Source: Anniella stebbinsi
Lineage: Eukaryota > Chordata > Lepidosauria > Squamata > Anniellidae
Assembly: GCA_029215795.1 (NCBI GenBank)
Contig: JARDYH010000001.1
Coordinates: 400,557,154 to 400,621,153, forward strand
Length of the DNA: 64,000 nt
Direction: 5' to 3'
In this document: positions 34,560 through 46,747 of the stretch, piece by piece
Position numbering within the stretch: the first letter of the stretch is position 1
Layout: each line of letters opens with the position of its first letter
The notes under the pieces: generated by a model
Database searches by the model: none
What the model was told of the DNA's origin: nothing
The model's input: the letters and a program-made list of their open reading frames with translations, nothing else
Program-made: the position numbers and the translations under genes

Positions 34560-35876
34560 TCAGAGTCCCTTCCTGTAGACTGATTTATAGCGGAGGTACT
34601 CTTCCAAACATTGTATGGCATACTCATCGACTCCGGGATCAAACTTGTTGGCGAACAGGTGATGTTGGCTGATCAGCCAAGGGAGGTCACCTGTTCCATA
34701 GATACACACTGCCCGCTGGTAGACACCTGAACAAGGGGGGTAAGGAGCCCCCTTGCTGACTTCTCCTGCACTGTAGGACCACTTCACTGCTCTCGCTATA
34801 GCGTTCATATCTGTAAGATCGAATTTGTCATCAAAAGGGACTGAGCCCGGCACTCCTGGCATCCGGTGAAAAGTGGCCCAGAGATGCTCATCTGGACTGT
34901 ACGTGTCTTTGGACCACTCCAGTAGCTGCTTTGCTGTCGGATCTTCGAAAAGGTGTTGGACAAATTCGCGGGTGAGCACGACGTAGGCATTACCTGTGAA
35001 CATTGGGGAACTTTGAGGAGGGGGCCTCTTCTCTATGCTAGTTCGGACCACGGAATCTGTCACGTTGTGGTGATATTTCCAGCGGCCCCTTTTAATCCCA
35101 GAGGGTTTCTCCGACTCCATGTTGTTTTTCCCGTTCAAAAGTTTTAGGGCTTGGACGATCTCCGCATTTGTCTTGATAGGGAAGTCAGTTCCACAGGTGT
35201 TCAGGAGATACTTCCAATGCACCTTGCTCTGCAGTAGCTCTTCCATGCAGTTCAAATCAGCTTGAACCCTGGACCAAGAGGCATACACTACACGCTCCTG
35301 CTTTGATGCCAGGAAGACATTTTCAAAGCATGAAACAATTGCCCGGACTGCCGCTTGGAAAGGTTCAGTGGCTTTCCTGTCGACATGGACACAGTACACA
35401 TTCTGGGGGGTGTAGATGGACCTTAACAGCCTTTCAAACATCTCAATCTTCTCATGGACCACCATGGAATAAGCAATGGGGAAGCCTTCCTCCTCTTTGC
35501 TCAGTGGGAACTCGATAAATCTCCTGCTTCCTTTGAAGAATCCACAGTCCTTGGTCATGTTCAAATATTCCTTCTCCTCCAAGGGGACCCTCTTGTTTTC
35601 ACGCAGCAGCCTGTCCAGCAGAGCCTCCTGGATGGCTGTTGTGTCCCCTCTGCTGATCCGAGAGCAATTGATGTTGCCCTTGGGAGAGAGTCTCACGGAT
35701 TGGTAGAGCCGGGCTTTGCAGAACCGACTCTTGGGGTCCATGGTGTCTTTGCCCAGGTGGGCAAACTCACACTCCCAGCTGGTGTATTTCAGCACCACTG
35801 TGGCAAAGAGCATCAGGATCCCCACTCCCAGCAGACGCAAAAACTGACCAAGAGGTCTTCTGTCCCAGAAAGGCAT
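34560..35876 (-). CDS. GCNT3: GCNT3, core 2/core 4 beta-1,6-N-acetylglucosaminyltransferase
   Basis: An intact 438-codon frame in one exon, the same length as the human protein as I recall it. The enzyme adds beta-1,6-GlcNAc to mucin-type O-glycans (core 2, core 4, also I branches) in the Golgi. It is a type II membrane protein: a short basic cytoplasmic tail ([12 protein letters not shown]), one membrane segment at about residues 12-29, a stem, then the GT14 domain. Visible family marks are [62 protein letters not shown] and [12 protein letters not shown], the last holding the catalytic Glu in related C2GnT enzymes. Possible N-glycosylation sites are NCS, NMT and NVT. The in-frame GTG five codons upstream is unlikely to be used: a splice acceptor (TTTTGTGCAG) ends 9 nt before the ATG, so a noncoding 5' exon lies further right. 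Confidence 0.96.
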   Translation of the reverse strand: MPFWDRRPLGQFLRLLGVGILMLFATVVLKYTSWECEFAHLGKDTMDPKSRFCKARLYQSVRLSPKGNINCSRISRGDTTAIQEALLDRLLRENKRVPLEEKEYLNMTKDCGFFKGSRRFIEFPLSKEEEGFPIAYSMVVHEKIEMFERLLRSIYTPQNVYCVHVDRKATEPFQAAVRAIVSCFENVFLASKQERVVYASWSRVQADLNCMEELLQSKVHWKYLLNTCGTDFPIKTNAEIVQALKLLNGKNNMESEKPSGIKRGRWKYHHNVTDSVVRTSIEKRPPPQSSPMFTGNAYVVLTREFVQHLFEDPTAKQLLEWSKDTYSPDEHLWATFHRMPGVPGSVPFDDKFDLTDMNAIARAVKWSYSAGEVSKGAPYPPCSGVYQRAVCIYGTGDLPWLISQHHLFANKFDPGVDEYAIQCLEEYLRYKSVYRKGL

Positions 35877-35885
35877 TTTTGGAGG

Positions 35886-35898
35886 CTGCACAAAAGAA
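35886..35898 (-). promoter_or_regulatory. Splice acceptor before the GCNT3 coding exon
   Basis: On the minus strand TTTCTTTTGTGCAG precedes CCTCCAAAA and the ATG. The pyrimidine tract plus CAG supports a spliced 5' UTR. Confidence 0.7.
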
Positions 35899-37099
35899 AC
35901 CTCTGCTTCTTAGTGCCCCGGTGTGACCTCAAGTGCTGCTTCCAGGCTGGAAACTCTGTGCAAATTCAAAGGTATTTTGTTAAAGCAGCAACACCTTGGT
36001 AGCAGCAGCAGGTGCTTTAGCGGTACTCAGCCTGTCCGCCCTTCCTTCCAGATAGCTTTACTGCATGCAACTGTAATCGGAGAGTTCTGATGAATTGTCA
36101 GGTGTAACCCAGGCAGGGAGGGGCTGAAAGAGGCTTACTTGGCAGCAGGACCTCTTCACCCCCAGAGGTGTTGCAATCCTTTGCAAAAGTCTTGAGCAAG
36201 CAACATGGGGAGCTCAGAAGGGGAAGTGACTTGCTGGTTAGTAACCTTTTCTAGGTAACTGGAATTTCTGGTAGATAAGGAGGCTGAATGATTGCCAGTA
36301 TGGAGATGAATGAGATGTAAGAGGTGGCTCCTATTGAAACAGGCAAGCAGTGATCAGGACTGTGGGTGTGGCAGAAGATGCTGGTGGCTCTGACGTCAGT
36401 GGGCCAGTGAATCTGCTCCGGTTTCAGTCGGAACGAGTCTGAGCTCTACGGTGCAAAGCCACGCCACTAACACCAGCCTCCACTGGCATGTGGTATGTGT
36501 GTTTCTAGACCTTATGGCTGCTTTGATAAAAGAGGTATGGCTGCAAGGCGCCATTTTGTCTATATTCATCAGAGGCACCCCAGGGCCAGTCCTGTGTCTT
36601 TTTCATATCCCTCAGCCGGCTCACACAAGAAGACAGATGGAGAAGGATTGTCTCCTTTTTCAGAGCTGCCTTTAAACTCCTTAACAACCTGGTTAGGGTA
36701 TTTGCCAAGAAGTCCAGTTCATGGATGGGACAACGTCCAACTTAGACGCAAGAAGCCAATCAACTCCAGTTTCTGATCCGATGTGTTTATCGAAGAACCA
36801 AGCAGGGGGGAAACGTGAGAAATAGCCTCTGCTGCTTCCAAAAGATCAAACGAAATCTCGAACTAACTCACTCAAATGGATTGATCAAGATCCTAAGAGT
36901 AAGCAGATTATGAGGTGAGTGGGTGGTCACCTGGGTCTCCAAAGCATGGAAGAATTTTGCCGTGACTCTTTGCCCTTCAGAGAAAAGACAAGGGAAATCT
37001 CAAAGGGCCCCAGTATTTCTATCGGGGAGTTCCCAAGGAGGATACTTCCAATTGACTAATCAATGGGCTGGGAGCACCTAGTCATGCACCTCCAGCTGA
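35899..37099. other. GCNT3 upstream region
   Basis: Sequence 5' of the GCNT3 coding exon on the minus strand. It should contain the 5' UTR exon or exons and promoter, but I cannot place them. No clear repeat, CpG island or TATA box is visible. Confidence 0.3.
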
Positions 37100-37104
37100 T
37101 TTCT

Positions 37105-37220
37105 ACCTGATTTCTTTTAATAATAATAACAACAATAATAATAATAATATTTCTTACCCACCTCTCCCTCTGGATCGAGGTGGGGTACAACAACAAATAC
37201 AACACACACACACACACACA
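37105..37220 (-). mobile_element. LINE tail with microsatellites, antisense
   Basis: (AAT/AAC)n, then ACCTCTCCCTCTGGATCGAGG, then (AC)n at 37201-37219. Confidence 0.6.
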
Positions 37221-37439
37221 TATAGCATATAAAATGAATACATTATTAAAAGACATAAGTTTTACATAAGTTGAGCAATGAAGAATGAGAAAAGGGAAAC
37301 TGGAGAGTCAGCCTGGAATGTACAGAGATGTAAATTGTGTTGCAAACTTGCCAAACCCAACCTGTTTGTTCAAGGATCTTTCCAGGTTTAGTTCGTCACT
37401 AAGATACGCTTGAGGGCGTGTGGCTCATACTGGCTGAAA

Positions 37440-37870
37440 TCTTTTATTATTCCCACATTGACTGATCCATTGCTGGATCGTGTTTGCATAACGCCTTTCT
37501 GAGATTAACCAAGGTGATTTACAAAATGTTTAAAACACAAAACCATGATCAAACAAAAACACAATGAAACATTAATAAAAAAGTAACAATGGTGTGAAAA
37601 GCCAAGTTTAAAAAATGCGTCTTGACCCCACTTTCCTGAACAGAGAAAGAGTGGGGACATGTGACAACTCCACAGGGAAGGTGTTCCAGAGTTTGGGATC
37701 AGCACAGAAGACCAACGCAAGCCCTTTCACGTGGGTCCTGACAAGTGGGAGTGTTTTTGCATATCTCAGGGAAGCAAAAAGGGGGGCTGTGAGCAGCCCC
37801 CCCAAGCCCTCTCTGGTGGCCCCCATTATCTGCCACTGCATAGAGCATCCTTGGATGGTCTTAGGAAACA
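37440..37870 (-). mobile_element. LINE 3' region (L2-like), antisense
   Basis: Reversed 3' UTR (AACCAAGGTGATTTACAAAA), then TCTTGACCCCACTTTCCTGAA, GTGTTCCAGAGTTTGGGATC and GTGGCCCCCATTATCTG, the reversed C-terminal coding part. Confidence 0.65.
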
Positions 37871-38494
37871 GAGCTCTAAGATTTATGCATGGTTCCTAGG
37901 ATGCTCTGAGAACGAAGGTTCTGTGATAGGAACCATAGAACCTGTAACTAGAGGGGTTCCCCCCGTCCTTTTCTTGCAATCAGGGTGGGTGGGTTGACTG
38001 GGAGGGACCCTTCAGCACATTCATACTGTGACATAAAACAGATGCTTTGCTGCAAGTCCAAGACCCGTTGCTGGTGGTGTGAGCGGTGTCTGTATGTGTG
38101 CGCATGTGTGCATGTGCAGCTCTCAACGCCCCAGCAAAGACCCAACATAGCCCACATTGCCGGAAAGGGTGCACACCCCTGCCATGTGCAGACCAGGAAA
38201 TGAAACTGAGAGAAAGAGGTTTGCCTGGAGCTGGTCAAAGGTTCTGTGGCAGGAAAACCTTTGAAGCGCTCTGTTATTTGCAGGCAGTGAAGGGTAGTGG
38301 CTCCCATATCAGAATCAGTCAGCACTCTAAAGGAGCTTTCCAGGGTGCTTTTAGCTCCTTTGGAGTTTTGGTTGGTTCTGACTGAAACCCAGAGCTGATT
38401 CACCGCCCCCCTGGTACTGGAGCCACCAGCCGCCACTGCTTGCACGCATTTCCACTGTAGCAGCCTTTCCCAACTTGCCAGATGTTGAGAAAGT

Positions 38495-38605
38495 AGGAAC
38501 GTCAGAACATCAGCCTTATACTGAGCCAGACCCTGGGTCCATCGAGCCCAGTATTGTCAACACTGACCGGCAGCGATGGCTCTCCAGGGTTTCAGGCAGA
38601 CAGGA
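38495..38605 (-). mobile_element. tRNA-SINE fragment, antisense
   Basis: TTATACTGAGCCAGACCCTGG and CTCCAGGGTTTCAGGCAGAC match the SINE body also seen at 1990 and 17934. Confidence 0.6.
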
Positions 38606-38639
38606 GAGGGCCGTTACCTTCTTCATCATTGGCTGCCAT

Positions 38640-38872
38640 GTCAACGTCAGGGGTCGCCATGATTGGATACCTGCAGAGGGCTCACACCCCAGCAGGGTCC
38701 CACTCACAAGGGTCCCCTGGAGTTCCTCCTCCCCCTGGTCACCATTGCAACCTGCTTGTGCCCTTGTAGGATTCATTGAGGGTGTCTTTCCCAAGGGAGA
38801 GATATAGGAGACCCAAAGCTGGACTGGATGGACTCTTGGTCTGACCCAGCAAGGGCTCTTCTACTGTTCCCA
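38640..38872 (+). mobile_element. CR1-like LINE 3' end, sense
   Basis: Ends GGACTCTTGGTCTGACCCAG then GGGCTCTTCTACTGTTC. Confidence 0.55.
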
Positions 38873-38937
38873 ATGGGATGAAATGGCGGAGTGGAGATGG
38901 CTGTAGTGGACCTTGCTTACCTCTGAGTGAACATCAG

Positions 38938-39152
38938 ACCATCAGAAGAGCCCTGAGGCTGGATCAGACCAAGGCTCCTTATAGCCCAGCACTCTGTTCA
39001 CACAGGGGCCAACCAGCTGCCCATGGGAAACACACCCTTGTCCTGCACCCTCCCACCCATGTTCCCCAGCAACCAGTATACACAGGCTTACTATCTTACT
39101 GGAGGTAGCACACAGCCATCAGGACTCGTGGCAATTGATTGCCTTCTCTTCC
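38938..39152 (-). mobile_element. CR1-like LINE 3' end, antisense
   Basis: Reverse copy of the 27450 family: AGAAGAGCCCTGAGGCTGG, CTCTGTTCACACAGGGGCC, CCCACCCATGTTCCCCAGC. Confidence 0.6.
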
Positions 39153-39954
39153 AGGAACATATATACAGTTGCACAGTCAGCTTGACCAGTTTTTTTTTTG
39201 GGGGGGGGGGGTCCAGTCTGTGGCACAAAGGACAGCACTTGGTTGATGTGACGTTCAGCTGAACATCACAGTTGAGTGCTGTGTTTTTTGTAAAAATAGG
39301 GCTTGGGCAGGGGGAGATGACTGATTAACTAGACATTCTTTAATTGTTTGACAAGCCCTATGCTCCACTGACCACCCCCTACTGTGCCATTCACTTCTCC
39401 CTGGTTTTCTATTTTTGTTCTAGTATATTTTTCTTCCTCTCTGTTCCCTAGTTTAGTTCATTGGATTGTGTAAATCCTCTTGATTAAACATTGCTGACAG
39501 GTGGTGACCGGCGACCATAAGAAACAGGGTCCTACCCAAAGCATGCGTTAGAGGAAAATATAAATACACTTTTGGAGCAAAGGGCCAAATACTGAAATAC
39601 ATTGGCTTGTTCATCTGAGCAGAATCTGAAGAATCTGATCCTACCATCCCTTGAGTGCATGATTTTCCAGTGTTTTCCACACATGCAAATCGAAGGTATG
39701 GGGGCCAGATCCAGACCTGCTGCAATGAGGTGTAAAGGATTGAAGCACTTTTATCCCCATGCCAGATTTCTGATCTGGAACAAGCCTCCCCCCCCCTCCC
39801 CATATTGCTAAAAGATAAATTGTGCACTTAAGGGAAAGCCATGTGAGTAACTCCATATGTAGTTCAGAAGAAGGCAATTTCCTTCTTCTGTGAGCTAGAA
39901 AGAAGGTCTCCTTTAAGTTGACTCTTGCCAGCTACAGTTTTTATAGGCACTTTA

Positions 39955-39955
<1 letters not shown>

Positions 39956-39998
<43 letters not shown>
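39956..39998. repeat. (AC)n microsatellite
   Basis: About 21 AC units. Confidence 0.95.
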
Positions 39999-40000
<2 letters not shown>

Positions 40001-40560
40001 TGCTACCCCATTCATTGGGAGTACGCTTTTAATCCATTAATGTAACGAATTACACAATAAAATGTTTCAGCCCCACAAAATATCATCCTAACTTCTCTTG
40101 TCTGGCCCAGCATTGATGGTCATTTGCTGCAGCAGTTCAGGTCACCTTGGGCCAACAGCTAAGTTGCATGCAAAATTGTGCTCAGCTGAATATGAGCAGC
40201 CCGGTTTAATGAGACGGCTTGGTTTTTCTATTAATGAATTACCAAAGACGTATATCTGATTAAAACCAGTTTTTTTTACCACAACGAAGTACATGGTTTC
40301 TTTTGCAATATTCTGCTCCAGCAGTGCAAAATGTCACCATTAAACACTCAGTATTTACCAATGGCCAAAAATGTTGCTTTTGAGAGTGGATTCGTAAAAC
40401 ACCTTCTTGGGCAACCAAACAATAACCACACACAATTAAGTTAATTACCCATTACAAATGGCAACAAAGTACCACATGACACACTCCCCCCGCCCCACAC
40501 ATAACAAGAAATCAGGCTTAGTGAACTTGAAAGAAGTTCTCCATCTTTTATCCCCTCAGG
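39999..40560. other. Unassigned AT-rich DNA
   Basis: No repeat signature is recognised over more than 500 bp in a repeat-rich region. Motifs such as TTAATCCATTAATG and TATTAATGAATTACC are the kind seen in conserved noncoding DNA. That reading is speculative. Confidence 0.25.
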
Positions 40561-40564
40561 GGCC

Positions 40565-42216
40565 CAAAGACATGTGATATTAAATGCGTCTATGACGCCC
40601 TGCCTGCACCCGTGTCACTCACCGGGCTACACAACAGGGCTGTCCACGCCACTCGCACTCAGGGCTTACTTCAAACTCCCCCTGTGCTTATGACGTGTTT
40701 GAGGGTTTAGGCTTACTGCTGCTGCTCCTGTCCCGCCCTTACTCTTTTAGGCCCCACAGCTCCACAGCCCAGCACCCTAGCCCCCAAATCCCCCTTTGTT
40801 CTATCCGCTGCCACTAGTACCTTCCTCAGGTGTGCTTCAATGACCACACCAGTTGATATAATTAAATGTAATTTATTAACAAGATGATTGCTCAGGTAGC
40901 AAAAGCTTGATGGTTTCCTAAGTTCAACAGCATATTGGTTACAGACACAATGCTTAATGGTTTAAGTCAGTAATTTCTCTTAAAACATTTCAAATAGTGT
41001 CTTCAAGGTTCTCCTGCCACTCTACCCCTCTCTAGGTATTCCCTCTAACTAATTCTACCAAAACAACCAAGCACGCAGAGCCTTCCTAGCTCTAGTCAGA
41101 CCCTTCTCAGTCAAAATCCCCACACACATTCTCTCTGCTCCTGTCAGCTAAAAACATATACACAGACACTCTTCTCCAACTCCTCCCACTCTCATACAGC
41201 CAGCTAATCCAGGCACTCTCCCACCTCTATCCAATCAGCACTCACACACAAACTCGCCCCCCCTTATACTTACTAGGGGAGTGCATGGACCCAAAAAATC
41301 GGATTGGAATTGGAACCGGAACCAGTGCCGCGGAGACTTCCTGGTTCGGTTCGGAGCCGATTCTGATCCAAAAATCAGACGTCCGATTTTCGGATCGGTC
41401 GCCATTTTAGGTGTTTTCACCATGGGCTTACATTGAGGGAAATAAAGCTTTTCCCCAGTGCAAGCCTATAGCGAAAACATGGGGGCGGGTGAGTGGGGAC
41501 CTAACTCCCCCTCCCTCCCTCCCTGTCCCTTCCCCCCACTCATGCTTCTTACTTGCCGGGGTGCCCGCTTCTGTCTGCTGCCATCCGCTGTTCCAATCTA
41601 CTGAGAAACAGGCTTCACGGCCTAGTTCTTAGTAGAGCGCCAGGTGTTGATCACCTGGCACTCTACTGAGAACTAGGTCACGAAGCCTGTTTCTCAGTAG
41701 ATTGGAACAGCAGACGGCAGCGGACAGAAGCAGGCGCCCCGGCAGGTAAGTGGGGCCTCTCCCTCCCCCACACTCGCGCTCCTTACCTGCTGCCTCCTCA
41801 CTGCCGTCCACTGCCACCAGCTGCTTAAGTACTACTGAGAAACAGGCCTTGAGGCCTGTTCCACAGTAGAGCGAGGGCGCGCTGAGTGATAATGTCACCC
41901 GACGCGCCAGTGCTGTATTGTGGAACAGGCCACAAGGTCTGTTTCTCAGTAGTACGGAAGCAGTGGGTGGCAGTGGACGGCAGCGAGGAGGCAGCAGGTA
42001 AGGAGCGCGAGTGGGGGGAGGGGGAGGAGGTCCAAGGTCTGATCCTCCGATCTTTTCCGATCCAGATTGGGTCCTTTTGGATCGGACTGGATTAGATCGG
42101 ACGATCCAGCTGCGAGGATCGGAATTGGATAATTGTATCCGATTTCGCCTGGTTCAGGTCAGGGTTGTGGATCGGATCCAATCCGCTGCACACCCCTAAT
42201 ACTTACCCAGTTGCAA
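40565..42216 (-). mobile_element. LTR-retrotransposon fragment (possibly Gypsy-like), split by a hAT-like insertion
   Basis: On the minus strand, a possible LTR starts near 42216 (TGTTGCAACTGGG) and carries an ATTGG box near 41230. It has AATAAA at 40872-40877, then a GTGGCAGCGG primer-site-like motif near 40806 and a GC-rich leader. The element at 41274-42198 sits inside it. Boundaries and class are tentative. Confidence 0.35.
41274..42198. mobile_element. TAGGGNTGTGCACGG hAT-like foldback element, copy 2
   Basis: 925 bp, ends TAGGGGAGTGCATGG and GCTGCACACCCCTA, perfect 8-bp flank ATACTTAC. The interior is a chain of hairpins, e.g. GCCAGGTGTTGATCACCTGGC and GAAACAGGCCTTGAGGCCTG. It has GCAGGTAAGTGGGG at 41742 and GCAGGTAAGG near 41995. 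Confidence 0.9.
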
Positions 42217-42900
42217 CATAACTGTGAGACTACTTAATTTCCTTCCTGGAATTTTTGGCATTTTATAAACAATTACTTACAATCTTTTATATACAAGGAT
42301 CTCTATAGCAGCTGAACATCACAGCGTCATTTGCAGCAAAGTCAGGCTTTTGAAAAAAATGAAACCAGAAGGGGTCCTGATCCAGTTTGGGATCACAGCA
42401 TATGAGGAGGAAAGATTCTAGCCCTGGCCTTCCTTGCTGTGATGCTTAAAATATTACACAACTCTGCTCCAAATTGCAATGCTGGGGGAGAGGGGGAGCT
42501 TTCTTTTGCACCATTGGAGTTTTGTGCTGTTTGTTTTAAAATGTACTCCACCACGGGAGTGCCTTTCTGAAGAACAGTTTATAAACTCACTGAATAAATA
42601 AATAAATAAAACCATTTTACAATATCGCTCCACTGCCCACCATCAGTTGAATAGGCTGAGTGACATTTCACATAAGCCGTAATTGTGGATTGTTGCCCTA
42701 TGAAAGTTTAAAAAATATTTATTCTTTTTATTATTTTATTAATATTTTATTATTATTTTGTGGCTGAATACATAGGAATTCAAACTCAGTCTTTTAAGAG
42801 CTAAGCACATATGGGTGAATCTGTCAATGTTACATTCTCCCACATTCAATTTTTTTACATCTCAACTTCTTTTCCTACCGTAAGTGTGAATTTTGGTGAA
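42217..42900. other. Unassigned DNA with (AAAT)n
   Basis: A LINE-like tail at about 42520-42610 ends in (AAAT)n. The rest is unassigned. Confidence 0.35.
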
Positions 42901-42904
42901 TTCT

Positions 42905-43245
42905 TATTTCTGGGAAGAATTTACTCCAATCAGCCAAAACTAGGCTGACATCTGTTACCCGGAGGACCTTCTCTTCTGCCGCTCCCAGACTGTGGAATGG
43001 CCTGCTGGAGGAGATTTGTCAATTTAACAGTCTCCCAGAATTTAAGAAAGCCATAAAGATTGATCTCTTCTGGCAGGCCTACCCAGAAGAATTTTAAGAT
43101 GTCTGATTGTTAATATTGTACCAGTTTTATATGTTTTTAATCAGTTTTATGCATTTTATAGAATTCTTGTATTTAATGTTGTTCCCCGCCTTGATCCAAA
43201 GGGAGAGGCGGGTAAGACATAAATAAATAAATAAATAACAACAAC
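42905..43245 (+). mobile_element. L2/CR1-like LINE 3' end, sense
   Basis: Encodes RTFSSAAPRLWNGLLEEI and LPEFKKAIKIDLFWQAYPEE, then a stop and a 3' UTR ending CGCCTTGATCCAAAGGGAG and (AAAT)n. Confidence 0.8.
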
Positions 43246-43415
43246 AAACAAACAAAAAACCCTACTGATACTAAATTCTCACCTGTCCCCTAGGTTTTTT
43301 TTTTATCATGAAATTGTATTTTATTTCAAAAATAAAGCTAACAAAATATAGGCATCAAAAAAAGAACATACATAATAATAACCATAAATAATAACATACA
43401 TAATAATAATGAAAA

Positions 43416-43660
43416 CCAGTGTGGTGTAGTGGTTAAAGTGTTGGGCTGGGAGTCAGGCGATCTGGGTTCTAGTCCCCACTCAGCCATGGAAACCCACTGG
43501 GTGATTTTGGGCCAGCCACAGACTCTCAGCCCAACCTACCTCACAGGGTTGTTGTTGTGAGGATAAAAATGGAGAGGAGGAGGGTTATGTACGCCACCTT
43601 GGGTTCCTAGGAGGACAAAAGGCAGGATATAAATGCAATAATAAATAAAAATAATAAATC
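43416..43660 (+). mobile_element. Full-length tRNA-derived squamate SINE
   Basis: Head GTGGTGTAGTGGTTAAAGTG (A-box-like), B-box-like GGTTCTAGTCCC, body CTCACAGGGTTGTTGTTGTG, and tail AAGGCAGGATATAAATGC plus (AATA)n. Confidence 0.85.
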
Positions 43661-43934
43661 AAGAACACTAAAGGAATGAAGGAATTCAGGAATTCATAGT
43701 CTATAACCAATAGGGTTATGGGATATCTGCAGTTTTTAAAAAAGCAGTAGACAGGATGTGTAATGTGCCCCAACAGTTATCAGTCAATTTCAATCACGAT
43801 AAAAAGCCCTGGTGTAGATTTAGCCCTGCTGTTGCTCCCAAGCAACTTCTGTTCAGTTGGCGTTGCTCCTCTGAAAGTAGAGGATTCAATTATATAGCCA
43901 TGGTGGTTATTAGCCACCCACTCCCAGTTTTAGT

Positions 43935-44310
43935 TAGGCTGACCATATTTGGGAAACCAAAAAAGAGGACACTCCATGGTGCTGCAGGAAAATGCATCAT
44001 TTCCCCGGCCACCTTAAGGGCCCTGATTGGAGGGAGAAGCATATCATCCTCCCACCCAATCCTGTGCTCCAATAAGGGCCTTTTCTATAATGTCCGGGAA
44101 TTATATGCTTTGCCCTTTAAGGCCCCGATTGGAGAAGTGAGGTAGGCGGAATGACGCACCTCCAAGAATGATGCCCCCCCATAGCAACTTTAAAGGGGAA
44201 AGTGTGTAATTCCAGGACATTATAGAAAAATACAGAAAATCCCCCCTGACGCCCTGGATAGATAAAAAACCATGACAAATCCGGGGAAATCCTGACAGTT
44301 GGTCACCCTA
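43935..44310. mobile_element. hAT-like MITE with TAGGCTGACC ends and a different interior
   Basis: 376 bp, ends TAGGCTGACCATAT and GGTCACCCTA. Flanks GTTTTAGT / GCTTTAGT match at 7 of 8. The interior has inverted GGGCCCTGATTGGAG and CTCCAATAAGGGCC parts unrelated to the 320-bp copies. Confidence 0.75.
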
Positions 44311-45070
44311 GCTTTAGTCCACCACCACCGTGCCATCATAATGGGGTTCACAATACTGACCAATTTTAGGAATGGCTGAGTTACTCATATGGAGTGCTTT
44401 GAGTACTCCAAAGAGCACTGATACACATGGGGAGTGTAGAGTTAAAGTTAGTGCAGGCTGTGCTGTTACTCAAAGTTCTTGGAGGCCTTTCACCTCGTTA
44501 ACATGGCAAGTTTCCTTTTATGCTTGCAGATGTGTTACCTTTGCATGCGGTGTTCAGGTGATGGAAGGGAAAAACCTTCCGCTTTCGACAGATGTGATAT
44601 TTCTAATGGAATTCAGGCATACGAATCTGTGGCTAAGCACAATAAAATGAGTGAATGAGTCACTCATTATTGGCACACCAGGTTGGGAATGGAGAATATT
44701 TCTTCACTTACTGGACTTGTTAGATACTTTATCTGAAGCAGTACATTGCTATCCAATCTGATAAGAGTGCCAGTAATAGTTTTACGAGACGGCTTCTTAT
44801 GTTTCCTGCCTGTTCTTGTCTTGGAAACGAGTATTTTTACTGAGCAAATGCAAACACGCAAGATCCGACTTTTGTGACATGGAACAGTAGTGATCCTGTG
44901 GGAATATTGACACTTCTAGAGTTCAGAATTATTTATCGCTTCTCTTGTTCATCTGTGGAACAATGAATTGAAGTGGTCCATTCATAGTTCCGCTTTGTAA
45001 ATTGTTCTCCAGCTTCAGTGTCACACTATGTAAAATGTGTAGTCTGTAGCTGATCCTTTTTAAACTTTGG

Positions 45071-45390
45071 TAGGGTGACCAGATAAAATCCAGGTCAGGG
45101 CTCATGTAACTTTAACAGTTGTAGAGAAAAGGGAATTTCAGCCAGTGTCATTTGTATGCAATTAGTTCTTGGTGAAATTCCCTCTTCATCACAACTGTTA
45201 AAGTTGCAGGGGCCCTGCCTTCTTTTGTATATGGTCACTCAAGTATAGTGCCTGCACCTTTAACTGTTGTGATGAAGAGGGGATTTCACCAGGAACTAAT
45301 TGCATACAAATGACACTGGCTGAAATTCCCTTTTCTCTACAACTGTTAAAGTTACATGAGCCCTTACCTGGATTTTATCTGGTCACCCTA
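45071..45390. mobile_element. TAGGGTGACC MITE, 320-bp two-unit copy
   Basis: Perfect 8-bp flank AACTTTGG. 135-bp arms and a 50-bp core at 45206-45255. Confidence 0.9.
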
Positions 45391-45812
45391 AACTTTGGTG
45401 TACGTGGGGGAGCACCCAGATTGGGACCACTGCACATGAGTAGGGCAGCATTTGACTGTCCCACTGAGCTGCTTTCCCCCACTAGCCCCAGTGGGGGGTT
45501 TTAGGAGGGGACGTGGGTGGGTGGGAAGGTTTAGTGCCCCCTACTAGCACATAGTTGTCCTCATCTGGATCAGGGCCCTGCTCACTTACATTAAAGTAAA
45601 TTAAAAAAGATTGGATCAGCTGCACATATAACATAGCATTTTGACCCTTTGACTCAGGATGTATTATATTTCCGCTTTCTTCTTGGAAGGAATGCCCAGT
45701 CAAGGGCTAAGAGTCAAGGTGGCAATAGGAAACTTCCATGTTAGAGGCAGTATGTTGCTACATACCAAGGTGAACAAGTTGGAACACATATGCTCAGGGC
45801 TGGCGTCAAACG

Positions 45813-46132
45813 TAGGCTGACCATATAAAAAGGAGGACAGGGCTCATGTAACTTTAACAGTTGTAGAGAAAAGGGAATTTGAGCCAGTGTCATTTGTATG
45901 CAATTAGTTCCTGGTGAAAATCCCTCTTCATCACAACAGTTAAAGTTCCAGGGGCCCTGCCTTCTTTTGTATATGGTCACTCTAGTATAGTACCTGCAAC
46001 TTTAACTGTTGTGATGAAGAGAGAATTTCACCAGGAACTAATTGCATACAAATGACACTGGCTCAAATTCCCTTTTCTCTACAACTGTTAAAGTTACATG
46101 AGCCCTGTCCTCCTTTTCATATGGTCAGCATA
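45813..46132. mobile_element. TAGGGTGACC MITE, 320-bp two-unit copy
   Basis: Perfect 8-bp flank GTCAAACG. The ends are the ATATGG variant rather than the AGATAAAATCC variant. Confidence 0.9.
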
Positions 46133-46478
46133 GTCAAACGTAAGGCATGGTTGGGCACCTGCCATGGGCCACATCCCAGCAAGGGCCCATTGAGAGGAGC
46201 CCCCTGGACTTCCGCCTCCTCTTTGTCATTGCAACCTGTTTGTTCACTTGCCCCTCTGGGCTCTGGCCCAGACAATGGTGGTGGTGGGAAGGAGGAGCAG
46301 GAAATGCCATGGCCTTACCTGCTCACTGGCTCTCTACCTGTCAAGTAAGCAAATAGCGAAGACAAAAAGGGAGAAAAAGGGAACAAAGGAAAAAACACCA
46401 TACAGCGTGGGTGTAAAAGAGATAAACTCTGGTGTTGTATAAATTCTTATAAACTCTGTTTATTGATGTTAATAGTCG

Positions 46479-46534
46479 AATATCCACAATGCTCGACGTT
46501 TCGGAAAACAATCCTTCGTCAGGAGCTGGATATT
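46479..46534 (-). ncRNA. Hammerhead ribozyme motif, left arm
   Basis: Exact inverted copy of the right-arm motif, so it folds when transcribed leftwards. Confidence 0.7.
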
Positions 46535-46691
46535 TCACGGTACACTGCCCAAGAGTTGTTTTTTTAGGAGATAACCGTTGTACTGCTTTCTCTGTTCTTC
46601 AAAGATTGTTGTAGTAAGAAGGATACTCGAACAGAGAAAGCAGTACAATGGTTATCTCCTAAAAAAACAACTGTTGGGCAGTGTACCGTGA

Positions 46692-46747
46692 AATATCCAG
46701 CTCCTGACGAAGGATTGTTTTCCGAAACGTCGAGCATTGTGGATATT
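46692..46747 (+). ncRNA. Hammerhead ribozyme motif, right arm
   Basis: Type I layout. Stem I pairs AATATCC (46692-46698) with GGATATT (46741-46747) and GCTC (46700-46703) with GAGC (46732-46735). The core CTGACGA is at 46704-46710, a short stem II is GGA/TCC with a 6-nt loop, then GAAAC (46724-46728). Stem III is only AC/GT with no loop, and the predicted cleavage is after GTC (46731). A tiny stem III is typical of Penelope hammerheads, which work as dimers. Confidence 0.72.

Noticed and set aside
34560..35891. GCNT3 start at 35891
   Set aside because: That codon is GTG and would precede the probable splice acceptor. The ATG at 35876 gives the usual 438 residues.
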